Positions 1 through 6,989 of a DNA stretch of 52,478 nt are shown here, piece by piece. The notes under the pieces were generated by a model. It ran no database searches and was not told the origin of the DNA. It worked only from the letters and a program-made list of their open reading frames with translations. The stretch's first letter is position 1. Every line of letters begins with the position of its first letter. The DNA lies in the NCBI RefSeq assembly GCF_016901855.1, contig NZ_JACJKY010000018.1:1-52478 (forward strand), given 5' to 3'. A program made the position numbers and the translations under genes. Source of the stretch: Merdimmobilis hominis. GTDB lineage: Bacteria; Bacillota; Clostridia; Oscillospirales; Ruminococcaceae.

Positions 1-39
1 GTAAAAATCGTATACTGATAGCGAAAGGAGGATACCAAT

Positions 40-135
40 ATGACCTTCGGGGAAAAAATACAAAAGCTGCGGAAAGAAGCCGGGCTGTCACAGGAGGAAC
101 TATCCTATCCGTTAGGCGTATGTGTCAACAAATAA
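40..135 (+). pseudogene. Truncated XRE-type regulator, N-terminal fragment
   Basis: An ATG with a good AAAGGAGG ribosome binding site (24-31) opens a 31-codon frame. It reads like the first helices of an XRE/Cro-type helix-turn-helix domain (KLRKEAGLSQEELSYPLG) and then stops abruptly at TAA. A complete domain needs about 60 residues, so this is a 5' remnant, probably cut by insertion or deletion of the mobile DNA that follows. No function is expected from the fragment. Confidence 0.6.
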
Positions 136-228
136 CTACATTTATGTCTTGAAAGGTTTACCTATACTTTCAAAACGCTTAAATTTCAAGATGTTACAGC
201 GAATTGACAAATTGCCAACACTTCTTGC

Positions 229-257
229 TTGCCAGTAAAACCCGAAAACTATATACT
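229..257 (+). promoter_or_regulatory. Predicted sigma-A promoter of the XRE regulator
   Basis: TTGCCA (229-234) and TATACT (252-257) are separated by exactly 17 bp and lie about 30 bp upstream of the GTG start at 289. The assignment rests on consensus match and position only. Confidence 0.55.
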
Positions 258-288
258 TGATACAACAAACGCAAGGAGGATTTTGCAA

Positions 289-687
289 GTGAAGTTTAAT
301 GAGAAACTTATGTCCATTAGAAAAACGAAAGGCTTATCGCAAGAGGAATTGGGAATGGAACTTCAGGTTTCGAGGCAAACCATTTCTAAATGGGAATCTG
401 GACAATCTTACCCGGATTTTCAAAGATTAGTTATGTTGAGTGACTACTTTGATATGACTTTGGATGAGTTGGTGAAAGATATTGATGTTCAAGATATACG
501 CGATAAAAATTTAACTGATGAGAAAGTGGCGTCTATTTATTTAGATGTTGAAAATGTAAAAAACAAGTCCAGAAAATTAGTAAAAATCTTTTGTTATGTT
601 GGTGTCATATTGCTGGGAATAGTTATTTTATCATTTATTCTGCATTTGTTTTTTCCCGACATAGAATGGTTTTGGGGAAGTACTTAA
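289..687 (+). CDS. XRE-family transcriptional regulator with C-terminal membrane segment
   Basis: The GTG at 289 is chosen as start because AAGGAGGA (273-280) sits 8 nt upstream; an in-frame TTG at 229 lies inside the predicted promoter. The protein is about 132 aa. Residues 5-60 form a typical XRE helix-turn-helix (LSQEELGMELQVSRQTISKW). A short linker follows, and residues about 105-128 are a hydrophobic membrane segment ending near the C terminus. Membrane-anchored XRE regulators are common in Firmicutes accessory DNA and are usually local repressors; the target is unknown. It stands alone between a broken XRE fragment and ICE debris, so it may belong to an older mobile element. Confidence 0.8.
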   Translation: MKFNEKLMSIRKTKGLSQEELGMELQVSRQTISKWESGQSYPDFQRLVMLSDYFDMTLDELVKDIDVQDIRDKNLTDEKVASIYLDVENVKNKSRKLVKIFCYVGVILLGIVILSFILHLFFPDIEWFWGST

Positions 688-944
688 TAACTAATCATTT
701 AGCAAAGCCATCCGAGCCATACAAAATTAAATATCCAGCCGCCACCGAGCAGGAAATTAAAAGGTTTCCTGCTTTTCTTATGCCGTTTTTCAGAAGGAGG
801 ACTGCTGATGGTATCAGAATACCAAGATAACTTGTGAAATGGCAATATATGGCTGGTGTTCTGGCGTGTACTGCAATGCTGTTCATGTTCGGAAAATGAT
901 GGCCCTCAAGAAAATAAAAAAATTTTGGAATAATCGTTGTGCAA
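688..944 (+). other. ICE-like intergenic debris, possible tiny ORF remnants
   Basis: No convincing gene is present. AGAAGGAGG at about 791-799 precedes an ATG (808) that opens only 8 codons. An overlapping frame from the GTG at about 834 reads a hydrophobic 21-residue tail (KWQYMAGVLACTAMLFMFGK). This resembles the end of a small ICE membrane protein, but it is too short to assign. I treat the segment as decayed mobile-element sequence. Confidence 0.3.
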
Positions 945-985
945 CCTCTCACCCTCAACGGCAAATAGGGTGAGAGGTTCTTTTT
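945..985 (+). terminator. Rho-independent terminator
   Basis: CCTCTCACCCT (945-955) pairs perfectly with AGGGTGAGAGG (967-977) around an 11-nt loop and is followed by TTCTTTTTAT. It separates the upstream regulator region from the GC-rich leader beginning near 1000. Confidence 0.8.
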
Positions 986-1000
986 ATGGCCTCACGGCAC

Positions 1001-1400
1001 TTTGAAAACTGCATACCCATTCATCAAGCACATTCCCGCTGCTTTGGCGAAAGCCAAAGCCCAGGTAGCGGCTGCGCGGTGATCTGCCGGGAGAAAACAA
1101 CGAGACACCACCGAAAAAAGAAATTGTAGGTCTTTGGTTTGTTCTTCCTGACAAGGAGCGAGAAACAGCAGGCTGCCAGTACCGGGCGGCTCCCGGTACG
1201 GCCATGACCAGCAGCGGAGCGATACTCCCGTCCAGCCTAACGTCCGAGCGTTGAAGCGGCTCTATTTTGCCGTGATCCGTCGCAGGCAATGGGGGCGGTT
1301 GCGTGAGAACCACGCGAGGGGTGAGATTCCCCGTGGAGCTGGTGAGCTGCCAGCCGTTTGATGACTTCCCACCACGGTGCTTCGGGGTGTCGAGGACAAA
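1001..1400 (+). ncRNA. Candidate structured ICE leader RNA, copy A (upstream of mazF-like gene)
   Basis: This GC-rich stretch of about 400 nt has no credible protein. It shares ordered blocks with the leader of parA on the minus strand (44215-44510). A 25-nt block at 1002-1026 matches 44462-44486 with one mismatch; GGTGAGATTCCC recurs (about 1317-1332 versus 44259-44273); a CCGG(A)TACGGCC block and a TGATGA(C/G)TTCCC block recur in the same order. Conservation of blocks without a shared reading frame suggests a regulatory RNA or cis element of this ICE family. A perfect 7-bp GC hairpin (1510-1527) lies between it and the mazF-like start. Confidence 0.45.
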
Positions 1401-1552
1401 TAGGAGCACCTTTGAAATACGGGCCGTACAGCAGGACGGGCCAATGAAAACAAGAGGATTGTTTTATCACTCCCCGGCCTTCATACTGTTCTGCTGTCCG
1501 GCTCTACATAGGCGGCATCAGCCGCCTGCATTTCAAAGGGAGGTCATAAAGC

Positions 1553-2083
1553 ATGAACAGAACATATCATCGCGGCGATATGTACTATGCCGATTTGGGC
1601 CGGGGAATCGGTTCCGAGCAGGAAGGTTATCGCCCTGTCCTTATTATTCAGAATGATACTGGAAACAAGCACAGCCCCACGGTCATTGTGGCGGCCATAT
1701 CCAGCAAAGTGGACGCCAAGGCCAAGCTGCCCACTCATTACCTTCTCAAAGCAGAGAACGGCCTGGAGCTGCCTTCTCTGGTGCTAATGGAGCAGCTTCG
1801 CACCATTGATAAAAGGCGGCTGGAAACGTACATCGGACATCTGGAGGAACAGCATATTCGCCGGCTCAACCGCGCCCTGGCTGTCAGTGTGGGATTGATT
1901 GAAGAAACACCGAAAAACTTAATCATGTGCCTTTGTCCGGCCTGTGCCAATAACTTCTACGGCACAGGCTCTTATTATTTGCGCAGGCTCCACCCTGGCC
2001 GGGTGGAAAAGGACATCTGCACCTACTGCGGCCAGCGGCCTGGTTTTGATTATGAAGTAGTAAAAAAGAAGGAAAGGAAGTGA
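1553..2083 (+). CDS. MazF/PemK-family protein with C-terminal zinc ribbon
   Basis: The ATG at 1553 is preceded by GGGAGG at the right distance. Residues about 5-115 match the PemK/MazF fold (RGDMYYADLG near the start, then GYRPVLIIQN), the family of mRNA interferases that cleave single-stranded RNA. Residues about 125-170 add a tail with two Cys pairs (CPAC and CTYC) that looks like a zinc ribbon, so the 176-aa protein is longer than the usual 110-120 aa toxin. No MazE-like antitoxin is visible next to it. Proteins of this architecture occur in Firmicutes ICEs, so the role may be element maintenance or regulation rather than a classical toxin. A GC-rich leader precedes it and an excisionase-like gene follows 3 nt downstream. 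Confidence 0.8.
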   Translation: MNRTYHRGDMYYADLGRGIGSEQEGYRPVLIIQNDTGNKHSPTVIVAAISSKVDAKAKLPTHYLLKAENGLELPSLVLMEQLRTIDKRRLETYIGHLEEQHIRRLNRALAVSVGLIEETPKNLIMCLCPACANNFYGTGSYYLRRLHPGRVEKDICTYCGQRPGFDYEVVKKKERK

Positions 2084-2086
2084 AGA

Positions 2087-2332
2087 TTGGATATGGAAAA
2101 GCTGATTACTCGTAAGGAGGCGGCAAAACTGTTAGGAATCAGCCTTGCCACGTTGGATGAAGCCAGAAACAGCGGTTTGATTTCCTATATTCAGTATGTG
2201 CCGAATGGGTGCGTATATTTCACTTCTGCCTACCTTCAAGAATATGTTGCCAAATGCACCTATCGGGCAAAACCTGTGGAAAAGAAAGCGACCTACCGAA
2301 ATGTGCGTAATGGTAAAGCACAGCATTTGTGA
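2087..2332 (+). CDS. Small helix-turn-helix protein, excisionase-like
   Basis: This 81-aa protein begins with ITRKEAAKLLGISLATLDEA, the winged-helix start shared by MerR-like excisionases and DNA-binding 'helix-turn-helix domain' proteins of ICEs. It follows the MazF-like gene by 3 nt and was probably co-transcribed with it. TTG at 2087 and ATG at 2093 are both possible starts; GGAAG (2076-2080) spaces better with the TTG. In related elements such proteins aid recombination directionality together with a tyrosine integrase. Here the next genes are AbiE and then two integrases, so the original xis-int pairing may have been split by AbiE insertion. Confidence 0.65.
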   Translation: MDMEKLITRKEAAKLLGISLATLDEARNSGLISYIQYVPNGCVYFTSAYLQEYVAKCTYRAKPVEKKATYRNVRNGKAQHL

Positions 2333-2416
2333 AGAACCAAAAGATTTATCGTGCAGGGGTGGCAGTACAAATAGGTATTTATGAAAAATGGTAGGTAGTG
2401 TCTGTTAATTATTGTA

Positions 2417-2458
2417 TTTACTTTCGTGCTACATTCGTGTATAATAGTAGCACGAAAG
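2417..2458 (+). promoter_or_regulatory. AbiE operon promoter inside a perfect 12-bp inverted repeat
   Basis: TTTACT (2417-2422) and TATAAT (2440-2445) with a 17-bp spacer form a promoter. CTTTCGTGCTAC (2421-2432) and GTAGCACGAAAG (2447-2458) are exact inverted repeats that overlap the -35 and flank the -10. AbiEi antitoxins of the studied family bind inverted repeats to repress their own operon, so this is the likely operator. Confidence 0.8.
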
Positions 2459-2470
2459 GAAGTGGCAATA

Positions 2471-3073
2471 ATGATCAAATCGAAGCGATTTGAGCAATTA
2501 GACAAACTGATAGTAGAACATGATGGGATGTTGCGAACTTCACAGGTAATCGACTGTGGAATTGCAAAGGCCATCTTTTATGAATATGTGAAAAAGAAAA
2601 ATCTTCAACAGGTTGCCCATGGTATCTATGTTTCCGAAGATGCTTGGGTTGATGGGATGTTCCTTTTACATCTGCGATGCAGCCAGGCAATATTTTCCCA
2701 TGAATCAGCGTTATTTTTTCATGACCTGACAGATCGGGAACCCTCTCCATACGCGATAACAGTACGCAGAGGTTACAGTACAACTCGCTTAAAGGCAGAA
2801 GGGTTTTCTGTTTATACTATAAAGTCGGAGTTATATGAAATTGGATTGACTACCGGCCAAACACCTTTCGGTCATGCAGTGCCCATCTACGATATGGAAC
2901 GAACTATCTGCGATCTGATCCGTAGCAGAAACAGTATAGAGATGCAGACTTTTCAAGGAGCTTTAAAGATGTATGCCAGAAGAAAAGATAAAGACTTGCG
3001 AACTTTGATGCGCTATGCTGGGATGTTCCGAGTAGAAAAAATTTTACGGCAGTATTTGGAGGTACTTTTATGA
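2471..3073 (+). CDS. abiEi: AbiEi-type antitoxin / transcriptional regulator
   Basis: The 200-aa protein starts at the ATG at 2471 after GAAAGGAAG. Its N-terminal winged helix (EHDGMLRTSQVIDCGIAKAI, residues about 14-33) and the following AHGIYV segment are typical of AbiEi antitoxins. The C-terminal domain supplies DNA binding specificity and antitoxicity in characterised members. Its stop overlaps the start of the toxin gene by ATGA (3070-3073), so the two are translationally coupled. AbiE systems are type IV toxin-antitoxin pairs that cause abortive infection and stabilise mobile elements. Regulation is presumably negative autoregulation through the inverted repeat at 2421-2458. Confidence 0.85.
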   Translation: MIKSKRFEQLDKLIVEHDGMLRTSQVIDCGIAKAIFYEYVKKKNLQQVAHGIYVSEDAWVDGMFLLHLRCSQAIFSHESALFFHDLTDREPSPYAITVRRGYSTTRLKAEGFSVYTIKSELYEIGLTTGQTPFGHAVPIYDMERTICDLIRSRNSIEMQTFQGALKMYARRKDKDLRTLMRYAGMFRVEKILRQYLEVLL

Positions 3074-3924
3074 TAAGGACGGCAAGGCAGCTCAAGGATT
3101 TGATTCGGAACCTGTCCAGACAAAAATCAGCGGATGCACAAATTCTTATGCGTAACTATATGATGGAGCGTTTTTTGGAACGGATTTCCCTGTCCGAATA
3201 TCGAGACAAGTTCATTTTGAAAGGCGGTATGCTGGTAGCCGCTATGGTCGGGCTGGATGCCCGTTCCACGATGGATTTGGACGCTACTGTAAAAGGAGCC
3301 AATGTCAATATAGAGGACATAGAAAACCTGATTTCTGCTATTGTGAGTGTTCCGATTGATGATGGTGTCAAATTCCAGTTGAAAAGCATTTCAGAGATTA
3401 TGGACGAAGCGGAGTATCCTGGGATTCGGGTGAATCTGACGACAACTTTTGACGGTGTAGTAACGCCTTTGAAAATTGACATCTCTACGGGGGACGTCAT
3501 TACTCCCAGAGAGGTCCGCTATTCTTTCAAACTGATGCTGGAAGATCGCTCCATTGACATTTGGGCGTACAATTTGGAAACGGTTCTGGCGGAGAAGATG
3601 GAAACCATTATTACCAGAACCACGACCAATACCCGAATGAGAGATTTCTATGACATTTATATTCTGGAACAGCTCCACGGGAGCACACTGAACCAGCATA
3701 CACTCCATGATGCACTGTTGGCAACTGCCAATAAGCGAGGAACAGAAAAATATCTTACAGATGCAAAGAACGTTTTGGATGAAGTAGAAAACAGTCCTAT
3801 TATGCAGAAACTTTGGGAATCTTACCGTAGGAAGTTTTCCTATGCGGCAGAGCTGGAGTGGAACATCATCATGGAGGCAGTCCGCAGTCTGTACGCTCTC
3901 TGTGAAAAGGAATCAAGCCTATGA
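3070..3924 (+). CDS. abiEii: AbiEii/AbiGii-family nucleotidyltransferase toxin
   Basis: This 284-aa protein has the KGGMLVAAMVG...RSTMDLDA signature (residues about 51-73), which is the GS-x-DxD nucleotidyltransferase motif of AbiEii toxins. A conserved downstream block (EKMETIITR...RDFYDIYIL, about 176-201) supplies the Lys/Asp residues of the same family. Studied relatives modify tRNA acceptor ends with nucleotides and halt growth. It overlaps abiEi by 4 nt. It looks complete and intact. Confidence 0.87.
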   Translation: MIRTARQLKDLIRNLSRQKSADAQILMRNYMMERFLERISLSEYRDKFILKGGMLVAAMVGLDARSTMDLDATVKGANVNIEDIENLISAIVSVPIDDGVKFQLKSISEIMDEAEYPGIRVNLTTTFDGVVTPLKIDISTGDVITPREVRYSFKLMLEDRSIDIWAYNLETVLAEKMETIITRTTTNTRMRDFYDIYILEQLHGSTLNQHTLHDALLATANKRGTEKYLTDAKNVLDEVENSPIMQKLWESYRRKFSYAAELEWNIIMEAVRSLYALCEKESSL

Positions 3925-4109
3925 AAAGACACGGCCATTATTGTAAAGTATGCGGAGAATGTAAAGCCAATGAAAAATTTTCAGGTAAAGGTCATGTGGC
4001 TCATATTTGTGAATCCTCTGCTTCATTTAATGGGATTGGCTGTGAAAGCGGCACGTTCCGACAAACATCACCACGATCTTATAAACTTCTGAAAAATAAA
4101 AGTTTATAA
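3921..4109 (+). pseudogene. Cysteine-rich small protein, 3' end probably lost
   Basis: The ATG at 3921 overlaps the abiEii stop, so this is a third coupled gene. Residues 1-33 carry CKVCGEC and later C/H residues (HVAHIC) that look like the first half of a small zinc-binding protein. After residue about 33 the composition changes to low-information sequence without the expected second Cys pair. I infer that a deletion or insertion junction near 4020 replaced the true C terminus. Function unknown. Confidence 0.5.
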
Positions 4110-4112
4110 GAT
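4076..4112. repeat. Perfect 13-bp inverted repeat plus a third direct copy
   Basis: ATCTTATAAACTT (4076-4088) and AAGTTTATAAGAT (4100-4112) are exact inverted repeats. TTATAAACTT recurs at 4118-4127. With no T-run this is a weak terminator; it could be a protein-binding or recombination arm site upstream of the integrases. Confidence 0.5.
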
Positions 4113-4195
4113 TGATGTTATAAACTTGATTTTAGATGGAATTTATGCTATGCCTCTCCACTTAGGGGATTAAAAAACTTCATATCTGAAATGGA

Positions 4196-4232
4196 CAGCC
4201 GGTTGGTTTTCTCAGAGAGAATCAATCGGCTG
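4196..4232 (+). terminator. Long imperfect hairpin, possible terminator
   Basis: CAGCCG...CGGCTG arms (4196-4232) with near-continuous pairing inside enclose a 3-nt loop, followed by TTATAT. It could end the AbiE transcript upstream of the first integrase. Confidence 0.45.
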
Positions 4233-4258
4233 TTATATGTCCAGGGTGTAAGATGCGA

Positions 4259-4272
4259 AATCGCACCTTTGA
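4259..4272 (+). repeat. 14-bp direct repeat upstream of integrase 1
   Basis: AATCGCACCTTTGA here is repeated exactly at 5623-5636 upstream of integrase 2. Each copy lies about 62-75 bp before an integrase ATG and is followed by a similar G/T-rich stretch (GTGTGGTTTTGGTA versus CATGGTTTTTCAGTA). It may be an integrase-binding or promoter-linked site duplicated together with the gene. Confidence 0.55.
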
Positions 4273-4333
4273 GCAGATCGTGTGGTTTTGGTAAAACAAA
4301 GATACAACACTGATTGCATTTGGAGGTAGAAAA

Positions 4334-5566
4334 ATGGCAGCAAAAAGAAAACGAATTCCCAGGTACAGCAAAGTCCAGATAAATGGGCATGAGTATTACA
4401 AAACAGATATTGAGGACGCAGATGGCAAACGGGTGATTCTTTACGGAAAAACCCGCGAGGAAGTTTACGACAAGGAAATGGCGGCTCTTGAGCAAATCGA
4501 CAACGCCACATTCCGGCGTAAATCCCCCACGGTTGCCGAGTATTGTGAAAAGTGGCTTCTAATGCAGTCTGTCCATATCCGTGCCACCACATTGATTGAT
4601 TATACATCCAAGGTGCGGCGGCATATTATCAAGGAGCTGGGTGAGAAACGAATGGCCGATGTAACCCTGGATGACATCCAGGTTGCCCTTGTGCCAGTCT
4701 CTAAAAAGTCGGCTTCAGTTTATAAGTCCGTGGTAATCCTCTACAAGTCTATTTTCCGGGCGGCTAAGGAAAGCCATGTGATTGATACAAACCCGACGAT
4801 ATACCTTGAAGCAAAAGGCGGAGGCGTTCCGCAGGAGGAACGGCAGGCTTTGACGGATGAACAGGTAGAACGGCTTTTGGACGCCATTCGCGGGTTGCCG
4901 CCCTATGTATTTGTGATGATTGGCCTGTATGCTGGGCTGCGGCGGGAAGAAATCCTTGCACTGCAATGGGATTCGGTATATCTGGATACAGATGCGCCGT
5001 ATTTGACGGTCCGGCGGGCGTGGCACACGGAACATAACAGGCCGGTCATTCTCACAGAGTTAAAAACGAAGGCTGCGGAGCGGAATATCCCTCTCCCGGA
5101 TCGTTTGGCAGAGTGCTTGAAAGAGGCAAAGAAAAAATCGACATCAGACTATGTAATTGCCAACCAGGATGGAGAGCCGTTGTCTTATACGCAGTTTAAG
5201 CGGCTTTGGCAGTATATTGTGACACGGACAGCAAAACCGAGGATGGCCCGCAAACTTGTGGACGGGAAATATGTGAAGTATATGCTTTACCCGAAGCTGG
5301 GTGAAAAAGCACGGAACAATGGTCATGTGGTATATAGCCTGGATTTTGACGTTACGCCACACATGCTTCGTCATACCTACATCACAAATTTGATTCATGC
5401 TTCGGTAGACCCGAAAACAGTTCAATACTTGGCTGGTCATGAGAGCAGTAAGATCACGATGGACATTTATGCGAAGGTAAAGTACAACAAGCCGGAGCAA
5501 CTGGCAGGAGTTTTGAGCGGAGCCTTTGCAGAATGGGATGGCGGTGAATACGAAGCGGCACAATAA
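4334..5566 (+). CDS. Tyrosine recombinase/integrase (copy 1)
   Basis: The 410-aa protein starts at the ATG at 4334 after TGGAGGT. It has the phage-type layout: an N-terminal arm-binding region (residues 1-60), a core-binding SAM-like domain (about 65-160) and the catalytic domain. Catalytic residues are visible: R203 (GLRREEIL), H343 and R346 (HMLRHTY), H369 (LAGHES) and the nucleophile Y379 (MDIYAKV). It would integrate and excise an ICE or prophage. A very similar integrase follows 143 bp downstream, separated by a strong hairpin. The match of layout, motifs and spacing suggests tandem duplication or stacked elements. Confidence 0.9.
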   Translation: MAAKRKRIPRYSKVQINGHEYYKTDIEDADGKRVILYGKTREEVYDKEMAALEQIDNATFRRKSPTVAEYCEKWLLMQSVHIRATTLIDYTSKVRRHIIKELGEKRMADVTLDDIQVALVPVSKKSASVYKSVVILYKSIFRAAKESHVIDTNPTIYLEAKGGGVPQEERQALTDEQVERLLDAIRGLPPYVFVMIGLYAGLRREEILALQWDSVYLDTDAPYLTVRRAWHTEHNRPVILTELKTKAAERNIPLPDRLAECLKEAKKKSTSDYVIANQDGEPLSYTQFKRLWQYIVTRTAKPRMARKLVDGKYVKYMLYPKLGEKARNNGHVVYSLDFDVTPHMLRHTYITNLIHASVDPKTVQYLAGHESSKITMDIYAKVKYNKPEQLAGVLSGAFAEWDGGEYEAAQ

Positions 5567-5583
5567 TTAGACGGAAAACGTAC

Positions 5584-5617
5584 AAAGGGCGGGGAGTGTT
5601 CCCCGCCCTTTGCGTTT
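5584..5617 (+). terminator. Terminator after integrase 1
   Basis: AAAGGGCGGGGA (5584-5595) pairs perfectly with TCCCCGCCCTTT (5600-5611) around a GTGT loop and is followed by GCGTTTT. The stem is strong and the U-tract is modest. Confidence 0.75.
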
Positions 5618-5622
5618 TCCAG

Positions 5623-5636
5623 AATCGCACCTTTGA
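5623..5636 (+). repeat. 14-bp direct repeat upstream of integrase 2
   Basis: Exact second copy of AATCGCACCTTTGA (also 4259-4272), placed comparably before the second integrase start. See the entry at 4259 for the interpretation. Confidence 0.55.
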
Positions 5637-5709
5637 TAGAGCCATGGTTTTTCAGTATAAAGAAGGTATCGGCGCTGAAATACATATTAAATAGAAAGGA
5701 ACTGAAATC

Positions 5710-6921
5710 ATGGCGAAAAAACAAGAAAATGTTCCCCGGTATGGCACTGCCATGCGGAGGGGGATTCAATATTACAGGACTCGGATCACCGATGCAGATG
5801 GAAAGAGGGTGGATTTGTATGCTGAAACCTGCGAGGAACTCCAGCTAAAGGAGATGGAGGCCCGACGCCAGGTAGAGGAGGCGGTTTTCCGCAGAAAACA
5901 TCCAACGGTAGCAGAGTATTGCGAGAAATGGCTGCTCATGCAGTCGGCAAAGGTGTCCTCCGGCACGTTGAGGGGATACACCCAGACCATGAACAACTAT
6001 ATTGTCAAGCCCTTGGGAGAAATGTACCTATCAGATGTGACAGCAGACGATATTCGGCTTGCGATGATTCCATTGGCTTCAAAATCTGCTGGATTGTATA
6101 GTAAGGTAAATATGCTCCTGAAATGTGTCTTTTATTCGGCAGAGCGAAGCCAGTTACTTGAATATAATCCCTGTGAGGGACTCTCGGCCAAAGGGGGAAA
6201 ACCGGGGAAAAAGATAAATGCCTTGACGGATGAGCAAGTGAAGCTGCTTTTAGATACTGTCCGAGGACTTCCGCCCTATACCTTTATAATGATCGCTTTA
6301 TATTCCGGTCTGCGGCGCGAAGAAATTTTGGGACTGCAATGGGACTGCGTATTTCTGGATGTTCCTACGCCGTACATCTCTGTACGGAGAGCATGGCGCT
6401 CAGAAAATAACAGGCCGGTGATTTCCACAACGCTGAAAACGAAGGCGGCCCGGAGAGATGTTCCGATCCCAAAGTGTTTGACAGACTGCCTGCGGGAAGT
6501 GAAAGAGAAAAACGAATCGGAATATGTGATTGCTGACAGAAATGGACAGCCTCTTTCATCTTCGCAGTTCCAGCGGGTTTGGAAATATGTAACCGTCCGA
6601 TCCACAAAACCGCATACCTATTATAAGTATGTAAATGGCCAGTGCGTGAAGTGTACGGTGACACCCACCCCTGGCAGTCATCAGAAAAATAACCCGAAGT
6701 TGGTGTATGCCATTGACTTTGATGTGACCCCACATCAACTTCGTCACACCTATATTACTAACCTGCTGTACGCAGGCGTTGACCCAAAAACTGTTCAATA
6801 TCTTGCCGGGCATGAAAACAGTAAGACGACTATGGACATTTACGCGCAGGTGAAGTATAATAAACCGGAGGAACTTCTGGGTGTTGTAAATGCGGCATTT
6901 GCTCCATCTGTTGGTGTCTAA
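5710..6921 (+). CDS. Tyrosine recombinase/integrase (copy 2)
   Basis: This 403-aa paralogue of the previous integrase aligns along its whole length, sharing blocks such as PTVAEYCEKWLLMQS and YLAGHE. The catalytic set is present: R202 (GLRREEIL), HQLRHTY near residue 338, GHE near 362 and Y in MDIYAQV near 371. The start ATG at 5710 follows GAAAGGA. The two proteins differ throughout, so the duplication is not recent. It is the last gene of the mobile segment: 70 bp downstream the minus-strand surface-protein gene ends, so the right element boundary may lie just after this gene. Confidence 0.9.
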   Translation: MAKKQENVPRYGTAMRRGIQYYRTRITDADGKRVDLYAETCEELQLKEMEARRQVEEAVFRRKHPTVAEYCEKWLLMQSAKVSSGTLRGYTQTMNNYIVKPLGEMYLSDVTADDIRLAMIPLASKSAGLYSKVNMLLKCVFYSAERSQLLEYNPCEGLSAKGGKPGKKINALTDEQVKLLLDTVRGLPPYTFIMIALYSGLRREEILGLQWDCVFLDVPTPYISVRRAWRSENNRPVISTTLKTKAARRDVPIPKCLTDCLREVKEKNESEYVIADRNGQPLSSSQFQRVWKYVTVRSTKPHTYYKYVNGQCVKCTVTPTPGSHQKNNPKLVYAIDFDVTPHQLRHTYITNLLYAGVDPKTVQYLAGHENSKTTMDIYAQVKYNKPEELLGVVNAAFAPSVGV

Positions 6922-6989
6922 AATGCCCCCATTTTTATGATTAAATACTGGGGCAACATTTGAGGGCAGAGGCCAAAAAGCCCATAAAA

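Noticed and set aside
984-1470. Minus-strand frames of 77-141 codons in the GC-rich leader
   Set aside because: Low-information Arg/Ser/Pro-rich sequence, no start site, and not conserved in the second copy of the leader, which shares only nucleotide blocks.
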